Below, one piece after another: positions 18,895 through 26,752 of a stretch of DNA of 56,434 bases. A program made the translations under genes and the position numbers. Below the pieces are notes generated by a model. That model was given only the letters and a program-made list of their open reading frames with translations, ran no database searches and was not told the DNA's origin. Each line of letters opens with the position of its first letter. Position 1 is the stretch's first letter. This DNA comes from an uncultured Prevotellaceae bacterium (GTDB taxonomy: Bacteria > Bacteroidota > Bacteroidia > Bacteroidales > Bacteroidaceae), in the NCBI GenBank assembly GCA_902795605.1, contig CADBLU010000054.1, positions 1-56,434 on the forward strand, read 5' to 3'.

Positions 18895-21800
18895 TTAAAA
18901 TCCGTCTAAATCGTAGTATTCGTCCTCCAAGTCGATTTCCTGAAGTTCTTTCTCTTTCTTTTTCTGTTTGGGAGAGACGGGAGTGGTGGGCGTGACGTCC
19001 TCACCGAAACCGTCATCGAAATAGATGCCCGTGTCCTCTCGTTCTATGACCTCCTGCTTGGGTTGCTGTTTGGGCTGTGTGACGGCGGGCTTGTCTTTCT
19101 TCTCCGGCTTTTTCTGAGTGCTGACAGACGGCTTCCGTGTCTTGTCGGCCGAATTGCCTTTGGCATTGTTTCCTGTCGGCAGAGTCACCACTCTTTGGGC
19201 ACCTTTGGTGTCGACCTTGAGTGTCGGGGGCAGGGTGGTGGGCTGCGCTTTCACGTTGTTGCGTTCATTGATGATGAAGCTGTCGTCGGAGGTGTTGCCG
19301 TTGTTGTCGTCGGGTACGGTGAACGAATCGTCGTCGGGAATCGTCACTCCTCCGTTGTCGTCGGTAGGAACAGTGAATCCTCCGTTGTCGTCGGTAGGAA
19401 CAGTGAATCCTCCGTTGTCGTCGGTAGGAACAGTGAAACCTCCGTTGTCATCAGTCGGGACGGTGAATCCATTGTCATCATCAGCCGGGACGGTGAATCC
19501 ATTGTCGTCCGCCGGAATATTGATACCGTTGTCGTCGTTGCCGGCGGGGTTGGCATTATTGCCCACATTGCCCACGGGAGCGACGGTGTTGGTGGGCTGT
19601 TGGTTGGTGCCTTGCGACACTCCTGTCCCTGCGGGTGGCGCCGGGATGTCGATGATATCATCAAATGAGCCTGTTCCCGTCTCTTGCTCCTCGGCGGGGA
19701 TGTCGAAGCCTTCGTTGGCAGGTGTCAGTCCGTCGTCGTCGATGTTGAAGCCTCCCTCTCCGTCATCAGGCTGGGCGGGTTGCGTGATGGCCTCTTTGGC
19801 ATCGGGCTCCCGCTCATAGCCAATCTCGTCAGGCTCGTTGAGCAAGTCTTCGGCATTGACCTTGATGGGTGCGAAGTGCTTGACGTAGAACTCGTCGTAG
19901 TCGTCGTAGCTATACTGCTTGCCAAGCAGTTCGGCGTTCTCGGTGCTGATAATGATAGACCGTGCCTTTCGCATTCTTCTGACAATACCCTCCTGCTTAT
20001 GAACTTCCCTGGCATATTGGTGTGCCTCGTCGAAGAACCTGAATCCCGAGACCTTCATAAGGTGAATGCCGTCGGCCTCTTCTATCTGAATGTCGAAATT
20101 CCTCACGATGAAGGTCGTGAAATTGAACCTTGCCATCTCGAAGAGCAGTTGGTTCTCGTTGAGAGAGTCGGGGTGATAGGCCAGGATGAAGAGGAATTCC
20201 TTGTTGCGGTCGGGTGTGAACTTCCTGGCGGCAATGGAGTCGCTGTCGTTGAGCACCACTGAGCGCCGGCTCCATATATCCTCGAGGTCGAATTTTCCCC
20301 CATGCAGTTTCTTTCCGGCTTTCACGCCGTTGACAATCATGCCGGCCATCTCGCTGATGCGGCTGCTGGGGAAGTTCTGCACCACATAGGTCATGTCTTC
20401 GAGGCATCCCTCGGCGTTGTTGTCGTTGAGTCTGCTCAGTCCTCTGATGAAGACGAACTTGTCGCGGTTGGCGCCGAGCGGGAACCTTGTTTCGGAGATG
20501 TTGGCATTGGTGTAGACCTCCAGGTATCTGTCGGCCTTGAAAGCGTTGTAGGTGGCAGAATAGAGAGAATCCTCCAACTGTTCCCCGAATTTGGAGTTCT
20601 CCACAAAATATGGGTCAGTGAGGATGGCGGTCCATTGGCTTTCGGGGAATTTCTCCTTGAGCAAGTCGATATAGCTGTTGGCCGTCATGCTATCCTCTTT
20701 CCGCGAGTGGAGCAGGAAGAGGTGATAGTAGACCTCATCCATCTTCTCGAATTCCGGGTAGGCAAAAGTGAGGCGTGCGAACTGTTTCTCGCTCAGCCTG
20801 AGGTTGTCGAGTTGGTCCTTGAAGATGATGCCAGAGTGGAAGAGTCCGTCGGAGATGATGGTATGGCATTCTGCTTTCTGCTCTTCGGTAAAAGGAATCT
20901 GCTTCAGGTAGTATTCTCTTTTGTGCGGATCGTTTTCCAGGCTGTCTTTCTCGCTGTTAGCCACAGAGTCTTCTACTGCCTCCATAGCTTGTGCGAGAGA
21001 GTCGCTCATGGCCTCGTCCTGCTGCTCACTGCCCCAGAGGTCGCTGACCACCGTCTTGTTCGACCGCTGCCAGTTGTCTTCATTCTCACGCTTTCCCCAT
21101 TGTTTTTGGAAAGCTGTCTTGCCTTGCGACACGGCGAGCTGGTTGTAGAAATACCATTCGCCTTTCTGCTGGTTGGCCTGGTTGGCCTGATTGGCGGTCT
21201 GGTTTTGCACGCGGTTGTTGCCTGTGTTGTTCTTGGCAAGTGTGCGCTGCGCTTCCTCTTCCATTTGCGCCTTGCGCTCCTCTTTCTCCTTCTTCTTCAG
21301 CGCCTCTATCACACGGTCGATGGCCTCGTTGCGCTCCTTTTCCGGCATCTCAGAGAGGGCGAGCAGCGAGTCTTGCAGGTGGATGGCATCGGTATAGGGT
21401 GCCAATTGGTCAAGGATTTTCGACCTCCGTGAGAGTTCCTCATAGTCGTCGCGCTCCTTGTCGAGCATGCCGATGGCGGCACCATAGCACCGTTGGGCAT
21501 CGCCGAATTTCTCCTGGTCCCAGTAGAGACCTCCGAGTTTGAGGAGCAGCACACCTTTCTCCACCCCGTTGCGTGTGGATTTCTCGTTGCCTTTCTCATA
21601 GGCGCTGATGGCGTTGACGGTGTCTTTGTCGAGCAGATAGACATTGCCCATGGCATAGTAGACCTGGTCGAGATAGTCTTTGTTGTTGTCAGATGCCGCC
21701 ATTCGCTTGAGTCTGCTGATGGTCTTCTTCGACTGTCCGGCGGCCATCACCTCGGTCATGGCGATGCGTGCGTTGAAGGCGAGTTCATAGGGCGGGTTCT

Positions 21801-22623
21801 CGGCAACCACTTTCTTGTAGGCCTTATAGGCTTGCTGCTTGTGGCCGAGAGCCGATTCGAGCTGTCCCATGAGGAACCATTCACGTGCGCGCTGCTTCCG
21901 CCTCATCTCATGTTTGATGACTTTTCGCAGGTAGGGGATGGCTTTCTCGTATTCGCCGGTGTGAATATAGTAGTCGGCATAGGTGTAGTCCCATTCCTTG
22001 ACCGCATGCCAGTCGATGGTGTCGCGGCTCATCTTGCGTATTACATCCTCTGCGTCATAGAGCCATTCCTGCTGGAGGTAGCATTTGGCGAGCCATGCGC
22101 GGGCCTTGGCATAGATGGCCGGCTGTGTCTGGTAGAGCCGGCTCATATACGAGAAAGTGGCAGCGGCCTCGTCAAAAGCTCCTTTGTGGAACTGCGACCT
22201 TCCCATGAGCATCCATGCTTTCCACATCATGGGGTTGTATTCGCGGCGGTTGAGCCATTCGATGTCTTTTGCCGTCTTTCGCCTGCTCTTGGTCCATTCG
22301 GGCCGTTTGTTGATGCTGTGCAGTTTGATGGCTTTCTGGCTTTTCTCGATGGCTCTGTCGAAGTTGCCGCTCCCGAGGCTCTTGCTGTTTTTGTTGCCTA
22401 CGGTATAGAGTGGTATGATTTCGGTGTAGTTGTCCTTGTTGCCGTTCTCCTTCTCGAGCGAACCGTCGATATAGGCGAGGGTTCCGTTGTAATAGGTGTT
22501 GTATTTGGCAGTGAACGACTGCCAAAAACGGCTTTTCGCCGTGTTCTTCTTCGAAGAGCACGACGCACCTGCCAGCAGAAGGACTGCGAGCGTCAAGAGG
22601 ATGAGGACTTTGGTCTTTCGCAT
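18895..22623 (-). CDS. porW: SprE/PorW-type TPR lipoprotein of type IX secretion
   Basis: About 1242 residues from the ATG at 22623, chosen because it gives a clean lipoprotein signal (MRKTKVLILLTLAVLLLAGASC, Cys near residue 22); a frame 69 nt longer does not. The N-terminal two-thirds are tetratricopeptide-like repeats, including WKAWMLMGRSQFHKGAFDEA and WLAKCYLQQEWLYDAEDV. A coiled, Gln/Asn-rich segment lies around 430-530 and further TPR-like repeats run to about 800. A D/N/G-rich disordered region (about 1000-1130) carries a 10-residue tandem repeat. The C-terminus is charged. SprE/PorW is required for type IX secretion and, in gliding species, motility; it links PorK/N rings with other components. 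First gene of sprE-porX-tsaE. Confidence 0.88.
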   Translation of the reverse strand: MRKTKVLILLTLAVLLLAGASCSSKKNTAKSRFWQSFTAKYNTYYNGTLAYIDGSLEKENGNKDNYTEIIPLYTVGNKNSKSLGSGNFDRAIEKSQKAIKLHSINKRPEWTKSRRKTAKDIEWLNRREYNPMMWKAWMLMGRSQFHKGAFDEAAATFSYMSRLYQTQPAIYAKARAWLAKCYLQQEWLYDAEDVIRKMSRDTIDWHAVKEWDYTYADYYIHTGEYEKAIPYLRKVIKHEMRRKQRAREWFLMGQLESALGHKQQAYKAYKKVVAENPPYELAFNARIAMTEVMAAGQSKKTISRLKRMAASDNNKDYLDQVYYAMGNVYLLDKDTVNAISAYEKGNEKSTRNGVEKGVLLLKLGGLYWDQEKFGDAQRCYGAAIGMLDKERDDYEELSRRSKILDQLAPYTDAIHLQDSLLALSEMPEKERNEAIDRVIEALKKKEKEERKAQMEEEAQRTLAKNNTGNNRVQNQTANQANQANQQKGEWYFYNQLAVSQGKTAFQKQWGKRENEDNWQRSNKTVVSDLWGSEQQDEAMSDSLAQAMEAVEDSVANSEKDSLENDPHKREYYLKQIPFTEEQKAECHTIISDGLFHSGIIFKDQLDNLRLSEKQFARLTFAYPEFEKMDEVYYHLFLLHSRKEDSMTANSYIDLLKEKFPESQWTAILTDPYFVENSKFGEQLEDSLYSATYNAFKADRYLEVYTNANISETRFPLGANRDKFVFIRGLSRLNDNNAEGCLEDMTYVVQNFPSSRISEMAGMIVNGVKAGKKLHGGKFDLEDIWSRRSVVLNDSDSIAARKFTPDRNKEFLFILAYHPDSLNENQLLFEMARFNFTTFIVRNFDIQIEEADGIHLMKVSGFRFFDEAHQYAREVHKQEGIVRRMRKARSIIISTENAELLGKQYSYDDYDEFYVKHFAPIKVNAEDLLNEPDEIGYEREPDAKEAITQPAQPDDGEGGFNIDDDGLTPANEGFDIPAEEQETGTGSFDDIIDIPAPPAGTGVSQGTNQQPTNTVAPVGNVGNNANPAGNDDNGINIPADDNGFTVPADDDNGFTVPTDDNGGFTVPTDDNGGFTVPTDDNGGFTVPTDDNGGVTIPDDDSFTVPDDNNGNTSDDSFIINERNNVKAQPTTLPPTLKVDTKGAQRVVTLPTGNNAKGNSADKTRKPSVSTQKKPEKKDKPAVTQPKQQPKQEVIEREDTGIYFDDGFGEDVTPTTPVSPKQKKKEKELQEIDLEDEYYDLDGF
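19351..19500 (-). repeat. 30-bp in-frame tandem repeat inside porW
   Basis: Five contiguous 30-bp units: 19351-19380 and 19381-19410 identical, 19411-19440 with one difference, 19441-19470 and 19471-19500 more diverged. Each encodes about ten residues of the type PTDDNGGFTV. Copy number can change without breaking the frame. Confidence 0.92.
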
Positions 22624-22734
22624 CTGATAATATAACACATAAAGTGCGTTTTTATTGCCTTTCTTGAGCATTTCATGAGGTTTTGAATGCAATAAAAACT
22701 TTAATTGCGCTGCCGACTTGATTTTTTCCTTGTT

Positions 22735-22768
22735 TTTGGGGCTTTTCCTTCTTTTTTTCTTATATTTG
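22735..22768 (+). promoter_or_regulatory. Plus-strand promoter facing a gene-free stretch
   Basis: TTTG at 22735-22738, 22-nt spacer, TATATTTG at 22761-22768. No plus-strand open frame follows; the next gene (22873-23292) runs the other way. This suggests a non-coding transcript. Confidence 0.55.
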
Positions 22769-22774
22769 TGGTAC

Positions 22775-22890
22775 TAAAAGATTGCTGAAATTGTAGGCCT
22801 CTCCATTGAGCAGGTGAACTCCTTATGATAAAGGCACCTGGAAGGGAGACAATATCCGTATAGTGCTTACCGTCATCCCTCCAGCAACAT
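22775..22890 (+). ncRNA. Candidate structured small RNA (SRP RNA possible)
   Basis: Begins just after the -7 element at 22761-22768. TTGCTG near 22781-22788 can pair with CAGCAA at about 22882-22887, closing a unit of roughly 105 nt. Inside, CAGGTG and CACCTG with nested CCTT/AAGG form a hairpin at about 22811-22840; an alternative pairing uses CTCCTT with AAGGGAG. Tracts such as GCAGGTGAACTCC and TGGAAGGGAG recall the tip of small bacterial SRP RNA, but the canonical AGCAG internal loop is not exact. The 3' part overlaps the 3' end of the convergent coding gene. Identity unproven; it could instead be an antisense or regulatory RNA. Confidence 0.38.
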
Positions 22891-23292
22891 CAGCAGCTCG
22901 TCTTTTACCTGGTCGGGCACGTTGATGCCACGGAGAATGAGGCTGCGGTTCCATCCTGCCACCTCGTCGGGACGTAGGGTAGTGAGCACCTCTTCAAACA
23001 ACTCGGCTTCTTCGTCGGTATAGCTGTCACTGCGGCGACCGGCGAAGGAGTCGAGTTCTTCGTCATCATAATATTCAATGGGTTGGGTGGCTGCCTCCAT
23101 CATGCATACCTGCTCACATTTTGTATTATTGCCGTCGCACGTGTTGCACGACGGTCCCTGGGCTATGCCTTTGCCGTCGTCCCTTGACGTGATGCCCATC
23201 AGGGCGGCAATTCCGCCAAGGACGGCGAGGGCAATGAGCATGACGGCGATGATTCCCATGCCGGCGTGAGCGGTCAGAAGGATGGCGCTCAT
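22873..23292 (-). CDS. Small membrane protein with a CX2C-X6-CX3C cluster
   Basis: 139 residues. One N-terminal TM helix (about 10-33) is followed by a Cys cluster at C49, C52, C59 and C63 (CNTCDGNNTKCEQVC), which could bind metal or be redox active. The remainder is acidic with a C-terminal helical part (RPDEVAGWNRSLILRGINVP). Its ATG overlaps the aroA stop by 4 bp (ATGA), so translation is coupled. The pairing with aroA has no obvious metabolic reason. I do not recognise a named family. Confidence 0.82.
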   Translation of the reverse strand: MSAILLTAHAGMGIIAVMLIALAVLGGIAALMGITSRDDGKGIAQGPSCNTCDGNNTKCEQVCMMEAATQPIEYYDDEELDSFAGRRSDSYTDEEAELFEEVLTTLRPDEVAGWNRSLILRGINVPDQVKDELLMLLEG

Positions 23293-24542
23293 GGCTCCTC
23301 CTCAATCACGAACCCTGCGGCGCGCAGATGGTTCCAATACATCGGGTAGGACTTGGTCACCACCGACGGATTGTTGATGCGCAGGCCGGGAAATAAGGCT
23401 GCTGCGGGAGCGAAGGCGAGAGCCATGCGATGGTCTTCGTAGGTGTCGATGACAGGCGAGGGGAGCGGTTCGCATCTCGTGCCGTCCCAGATGAGGTCGT
23501 TGTCGGCATTGCTGGTGATGATGAATCCCAGTTTGCGCATCTCTTTCTTCATGGCCTCTATGCGGTCGGTCTCCTTGATACGGAGCGTGTTGAGCCCTTT
23601 GAAATGAAAGGGTATGCCCATCATGGCACAGGTCACGACGAACGTCTGCGAGAGGTCGGGCTGGTTGATAAAGTCAAACTCCAGTCTGGGCAGACGGACG
23701 TGATGGTGGCGCAGGGTGACGGTGGTGGGCACTCCTTTGTCCTTGACGGCGAAAGTTGTCTTCACGCCGAGCAGGTTGAAGAGGTAGCGTGTCACAGAGT
23801 CTCCCTGTCGTGAGCCGTCGGTGAGTCCATTGAGTCTGAGGATGGACTCTTCGGAACTGAAAGCGAGGATTTCATACCAGTAGGAGGCGGCACTCCAGTC
23901 GTTCTCAATGAAATAGGATGTGTGCCGGTAGTTCTTCGCCTCTACGGTGATGGTGTCGGGACCGGTCCATTCCACCTGTGCGCCGAAGTCGCGCATTGTG
24001 CACAGGGTAAGGTCGATGTAGGGTCTTGATACGATATTGCCCGTGAGGTGTAGGGTGAGTCCTTCTCTCATGGTAGCCCCGGCGATAAGCATCGCCGAGA
24101 TGTATTGTGAGCTGATGTTTCCGGGCATCTCCACATAGCCGCCGTCGAGCTTTTTGCCACGGATGCGCAGCGGGGGATAGCCCTCCTCCCCGGCATAGCT
24201 GATGTCGGCACCTACCCGCCGGAGGGCTTCCACCAGATGGCCGATGGGCCGGTGGCACATCCGCTCGGTGCCGGTGAGCACATGCTCGCCGCTGTCGGTA
24301 GAGGCCAGGTAGGCGGTCATGAAACGCATGGCAGTGCCCGCAGCTTTGATGTTAATGGTTGGAGGCATGTCGCGGAGTGCACGTATGATGACTTCGGTGT
24401 CATCGCAGTCGGAGAGGTTTTCGGGCATTACCTCACCTCCGGAGAGCGCATGCACCACCAGAGCGCGGTTGCTGATGCTCTTCGAGGCAGGTAGGTCCAC
24501 TGTGGTGTCAACGACCTTGGGTGCCGTGATTCTATATTGCAT
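23289..24542 (-). CDS. aroA: 3-phosphoshikimate 1-carboxyvinyltransferase (EPSP synthase)
   Basis: 417 residues, typical length for AroA. Makes EPSP from shikimate-3-phosphate and phosphoenolpyruvate in the shikimate pathway; cytoplasmic. Visible family marks: LPASKSISNRALVVHAL near the N-terminus (substrate Lys and Ser), AGTAMRFMTAY (PEP loop), and RIKETDRIEAM and DTYEDHRMALAFAP near the C-terminus with the catalytic Asp/Glu and Arg residues. A -7 promoter element lies 23 bp upstream of the ATG. Confidence 0.96.
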   Translation of the reverse strand: MQYRITAPKVVDTTVDLPASKSISNRALVVHALSGGEVMPENLSDCDDTEVIIRALRDMPPTINIKAAGTAMRFMTAYLASTDSGEHVLTGTERMCHRPIGHLVEALRRVGADISYAGEEGYPPLRIRGKKLDGGYVEMPGNISSQYISAMLIAGATMREGLTLHLTGNIVSRPYIDLTLCTMRDFGAQVEWTGPDTITVEAKNYRHTSYFIENDWSAASYWYEILAFSSEESILRLNGLTDGSRQGDSVTRYLFNLLGVKTTFAVKDKGVPTTVTLRHHHVRLPRLEFDFINQPDLSQTFVVTCAMMGIPFHFKGLNTLRIKETDRIEAMKKEMRKLGFIITSNADNDLIWDGTRCEPLPSPVIDTYEDHRMALAFAPAAALFPGLRINNPSVVTKSYPMYWNHLRAAGFVIEEEP

Positions 24543-24564
24543 GATGGATGGTTGATTTCAGGTG

Positions 24565-24572
24565 CAAATGTA
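24565..24572 (-). promoter_or_regulatory. Candidate -7 element for aroA
   Basis: Minus strand TACATTTG, fitting TAnnTTTG, 22 nt upstream of the aroA start. No good -33 box. Confidence 0.5.
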
Positions 24573-24640
24573 CGCAAATAACTTGGTTTTATGTCATGAA
24601 AGCGTCAAAAATGCCATCAGAGGTCATTCTTTCATGGCTT

Positions 24641-26734
24641 CTACTGCTTGAAGGTGGCGATTCCTTCGTCAAGGAACTGGATATACTTGGAGACATCCTC
24701 GTCGTAGCCCCGAGCCCCTGTGAGAGGTTGGCCGGTGGGCGTGACAGCCACATAGAAGGGTTGTGCATTGGCACCGAATTTATGACTTTGCAGATAGCTC
24801 CATTTGGCACCTACGGTGGTGAGTGTCTTGGTTTGTCCCTTTTCGTCGACGATTTCGAAAGGTTGGGCCAAAGGAGTCTTGTCGTCGACATAGAGCGAGA
24901 TGAGCACATAGTCGTCGGTGAGCCGGTCGGCCACACGAGGGTCGGTCCACACGGCAGCCTCCATCTTGCGGCAGTTGACGCACCCGAAACCGGTGAAGTC
25001 GATCAGCACGGGCTTCCCTTGAGCCGCAGCTGCTGCCATGCCTTGCTCATAGTCTGTATATTTGGCCTCTACGACCTTGGTGTTGAGGTTGAAGTCCTGA
25101 GTGTTGATGGGAGGGGCAAAGGCGCTGATGGCCTTGCAGGGGGCTCCCCACAGTCCCGGAAGCATATACACTGAGAAGGCCAACGACACAAGTCCACCCA
25201 TGATGCAGATGACGGGCATCGGTATGCGCGCTTCCCCGTCAGTCTCGTCGCTCTGGAATCTCAGCACACCGATGAGATAGAGTCCGAGCAGTGTGAAGAT
25301 GGCTATCCACAATGCGATGAATACCTCGCGGTCGAGCAGATGCCATCCGTAAGCCAGGTCGGCCACGGAGAAGAATTTTAAGGCGAAGGCCAGTTCGATA
25401 AAGCCGAGGACCACTTTGATGGTGTTCATCCACGAGCCCGACCGGGGAGCCTGTTTCAGCCATGAGGGGAACAGGGCGAAGAGGGTGAAAGGCAGGGCGA
25501 GTGCAAGGGCAAAGCCCAACATGCCCACGGCGGGGGCCAGCCAATGTCCGCTGGTGGTTGTCTCTACGAGCAGCAGACCAATGATGGGTGCGGTGCATGA
25601 GAATGATACCAACACGAGAGTGAAGGCCATGAGGAAGATGGAGAGCAGTCCGCTGGTGGACGATGCCTTGGAGTCGACGGCGTTGGCCCATCTGTCGGGC
25701 AGTTTGATTTCAAACCATCCGAAGAAGGAGAGTGCGAAAGCGACAAGGAGAAGGAAGAGGAAGATGTTGAAGTAGGCATTGGTCGACATGGCATTGAGTG
25801 TGTCGCTGCCGAAGAGCGCTGTGACGAGCATTCCCAGTGCCATGTAGATGACGATGATGGAGGCGCCGTAGGTGAAGGCGTCTCTGATGCCTTTGCCCTT
25901 GTCGTTCTTCGCCTTCTTGAGGAAGAAACTGACAGTGAGAGGGATGATGGGCCAGATGCATGGCATCAGCACGGCCAGCAGTCCGCCCAAGAAGCCCATG
26001 AGCAGTATCTGGAGAAGAGAGAGGTCGGAGAGTTTGGCTTCGGGATTGAACGACTGCATCTGTGAGATTGACGGAGCCCACAGGTCGGCGGCTGCAGAGT
26101 CGCTGGGCAGTATCCCGACAGTTGCCGTAGTCGCTGTATCGCCAGGAGTCTGTGCGGTCGTGTCGGGAGTTATTGCGGATGCGGCCGGTTGTGCCTCCTC
26201 TGCCACGGCCGTGGCAGGTGTTGCCTGCGGCTGTTTGTCGTCTTTCCCCTTTTCCTCGGTCACGGCAGGTTGTGCTGTGGCCGGACTTTTGCCTTTCTGC
26301 TTGAATTCTACTTGCGTGGGAGGCATACAGGTCTTGTCGTTGCATGCCCCATATTCCAGATAGCAGTCAATGTCGTATTCAGGCTGGGTGAATTTCACTT
26401 TTTGCACAAACTGCGCGTTGTTCTCAAAGAAGCGGAGTTTCATGCCGAACATATCGTCGAATTTCTCCACGACTTGTCCTTTTGGCTGGAGTTTGCCAAC
26501 CGGTTCTGCACCGCTCATCTTGACGACGTTGAAGGTGGCGGGGATGGGGCCGTCGTTGCCTATGTCTGATGAATAGACATGCCATCCCGGGTCAACTTTC
26601 GCAGTGAAGACGATTTCCCCTTCGCTGCCGTTGCCGGTATTCATCTTGGCAGTGAAATGCACAGGGTCGACCATTTGGGCATGTGCTGAGACGATGCACC
26701 AGAGAAGGCTTATCAAACTGAATAATTTTCTCAT
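24641..26734 (-). CDS. dsbD: Thiol:disulfide interchange protein DsbD
   Basis: 697 residues. Signal peptide (MRKLFSLISLLWCIVSAHAQ); DsbD-alpha-like immunoglobulin domain (about 20-140) with the redox pair in YGACNDKTCMPP; Ala/Pro/Thr-rich linker (about 145-220); eight-TM electron-transfer domain (about 235-560) starting LLQILLMGFLGGLLAVLMPC and including VLVSFSCTAPIIGLLL; C-terminal thioredoxin domain with GCVNCRKM near residue 588. It passes electrons from cytoplasmic thioredoxin to periplasmic thiol partners. Full length and all three cysteine pairs present. Begins 18 bp after the GH128-dockerin gene without a promoter of its own, so it may be cotranscribed with it. Confidence 0.94.
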   Translation of the reverse strand: MRKLFSLISLLWCIVSAHAQMVDPVHFTAKMNTGNGSEGEIVFTAKVDPGWHVYSSDIGNDGPIPATFNVVKMSGAEPVGKLQPKGQVVEKFDDMFGMKLRFFENNAQFVQKVKFTQPEYDIDCYLEYGACNDKTCMPPTQVEFKQKGKSPATAQPAVTEEKGKDDKQPQATPATAVAEEAQPAASAITPDTTAQTPGDTATTATVGILPSDSAAADLWAPSISQMQSFNPEAKLSDLSLLQILLMGFLGGLLAVLMPCIWPIIPLTVSFFLKKAKNDKGKGIRDAFTYGASIIVIYMALGMLVTALFGSDTLNAMSTNAYFNIFLFLLLVAFALSFFGWFEIKLPDRWANAVDSKASSTSGLLSIFLMAFTLVLVSFSCTAPIIGLLLVETTTSGHWLAPAVGMLGFALALALPFTLFALFPSWLKQAPRSGSWMNTIKVVLGFIELAFALKFFSVADLAYGWHLLDREVFIALWIAIFTLLGLYLIGVLRFQSDETDGEARIPMPVICIMGGLVSLAFSVYMLPGLWGAPCKAISAFAPPINTQDFNLNTKVVEAKYTDYEQGMAAAAAQGKPVLIDFTGFGCVNCRKMEAAVWTDPRVADRLTDDYVLISLYVDDKTPLAQPFEIVDEKGQTKTLTTVGAKWSYLQSHKFGANAQPFYVAVTPTGQPLTGARGYDEDVSKYIQFLDEGIATFKQ

Positions 26735-26752
26735 GATAGTTATGTTATTGTT

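Noticed and set aside
19351..19500. CRISPR-like array
   Set aside because: Units are contiguous without spacers and lie inside the porW frame.
20302..21432. 376-codon plus-strand frame
   Set aside because: Antisense shadow of porW, rich in hydrophobic residues by complement.
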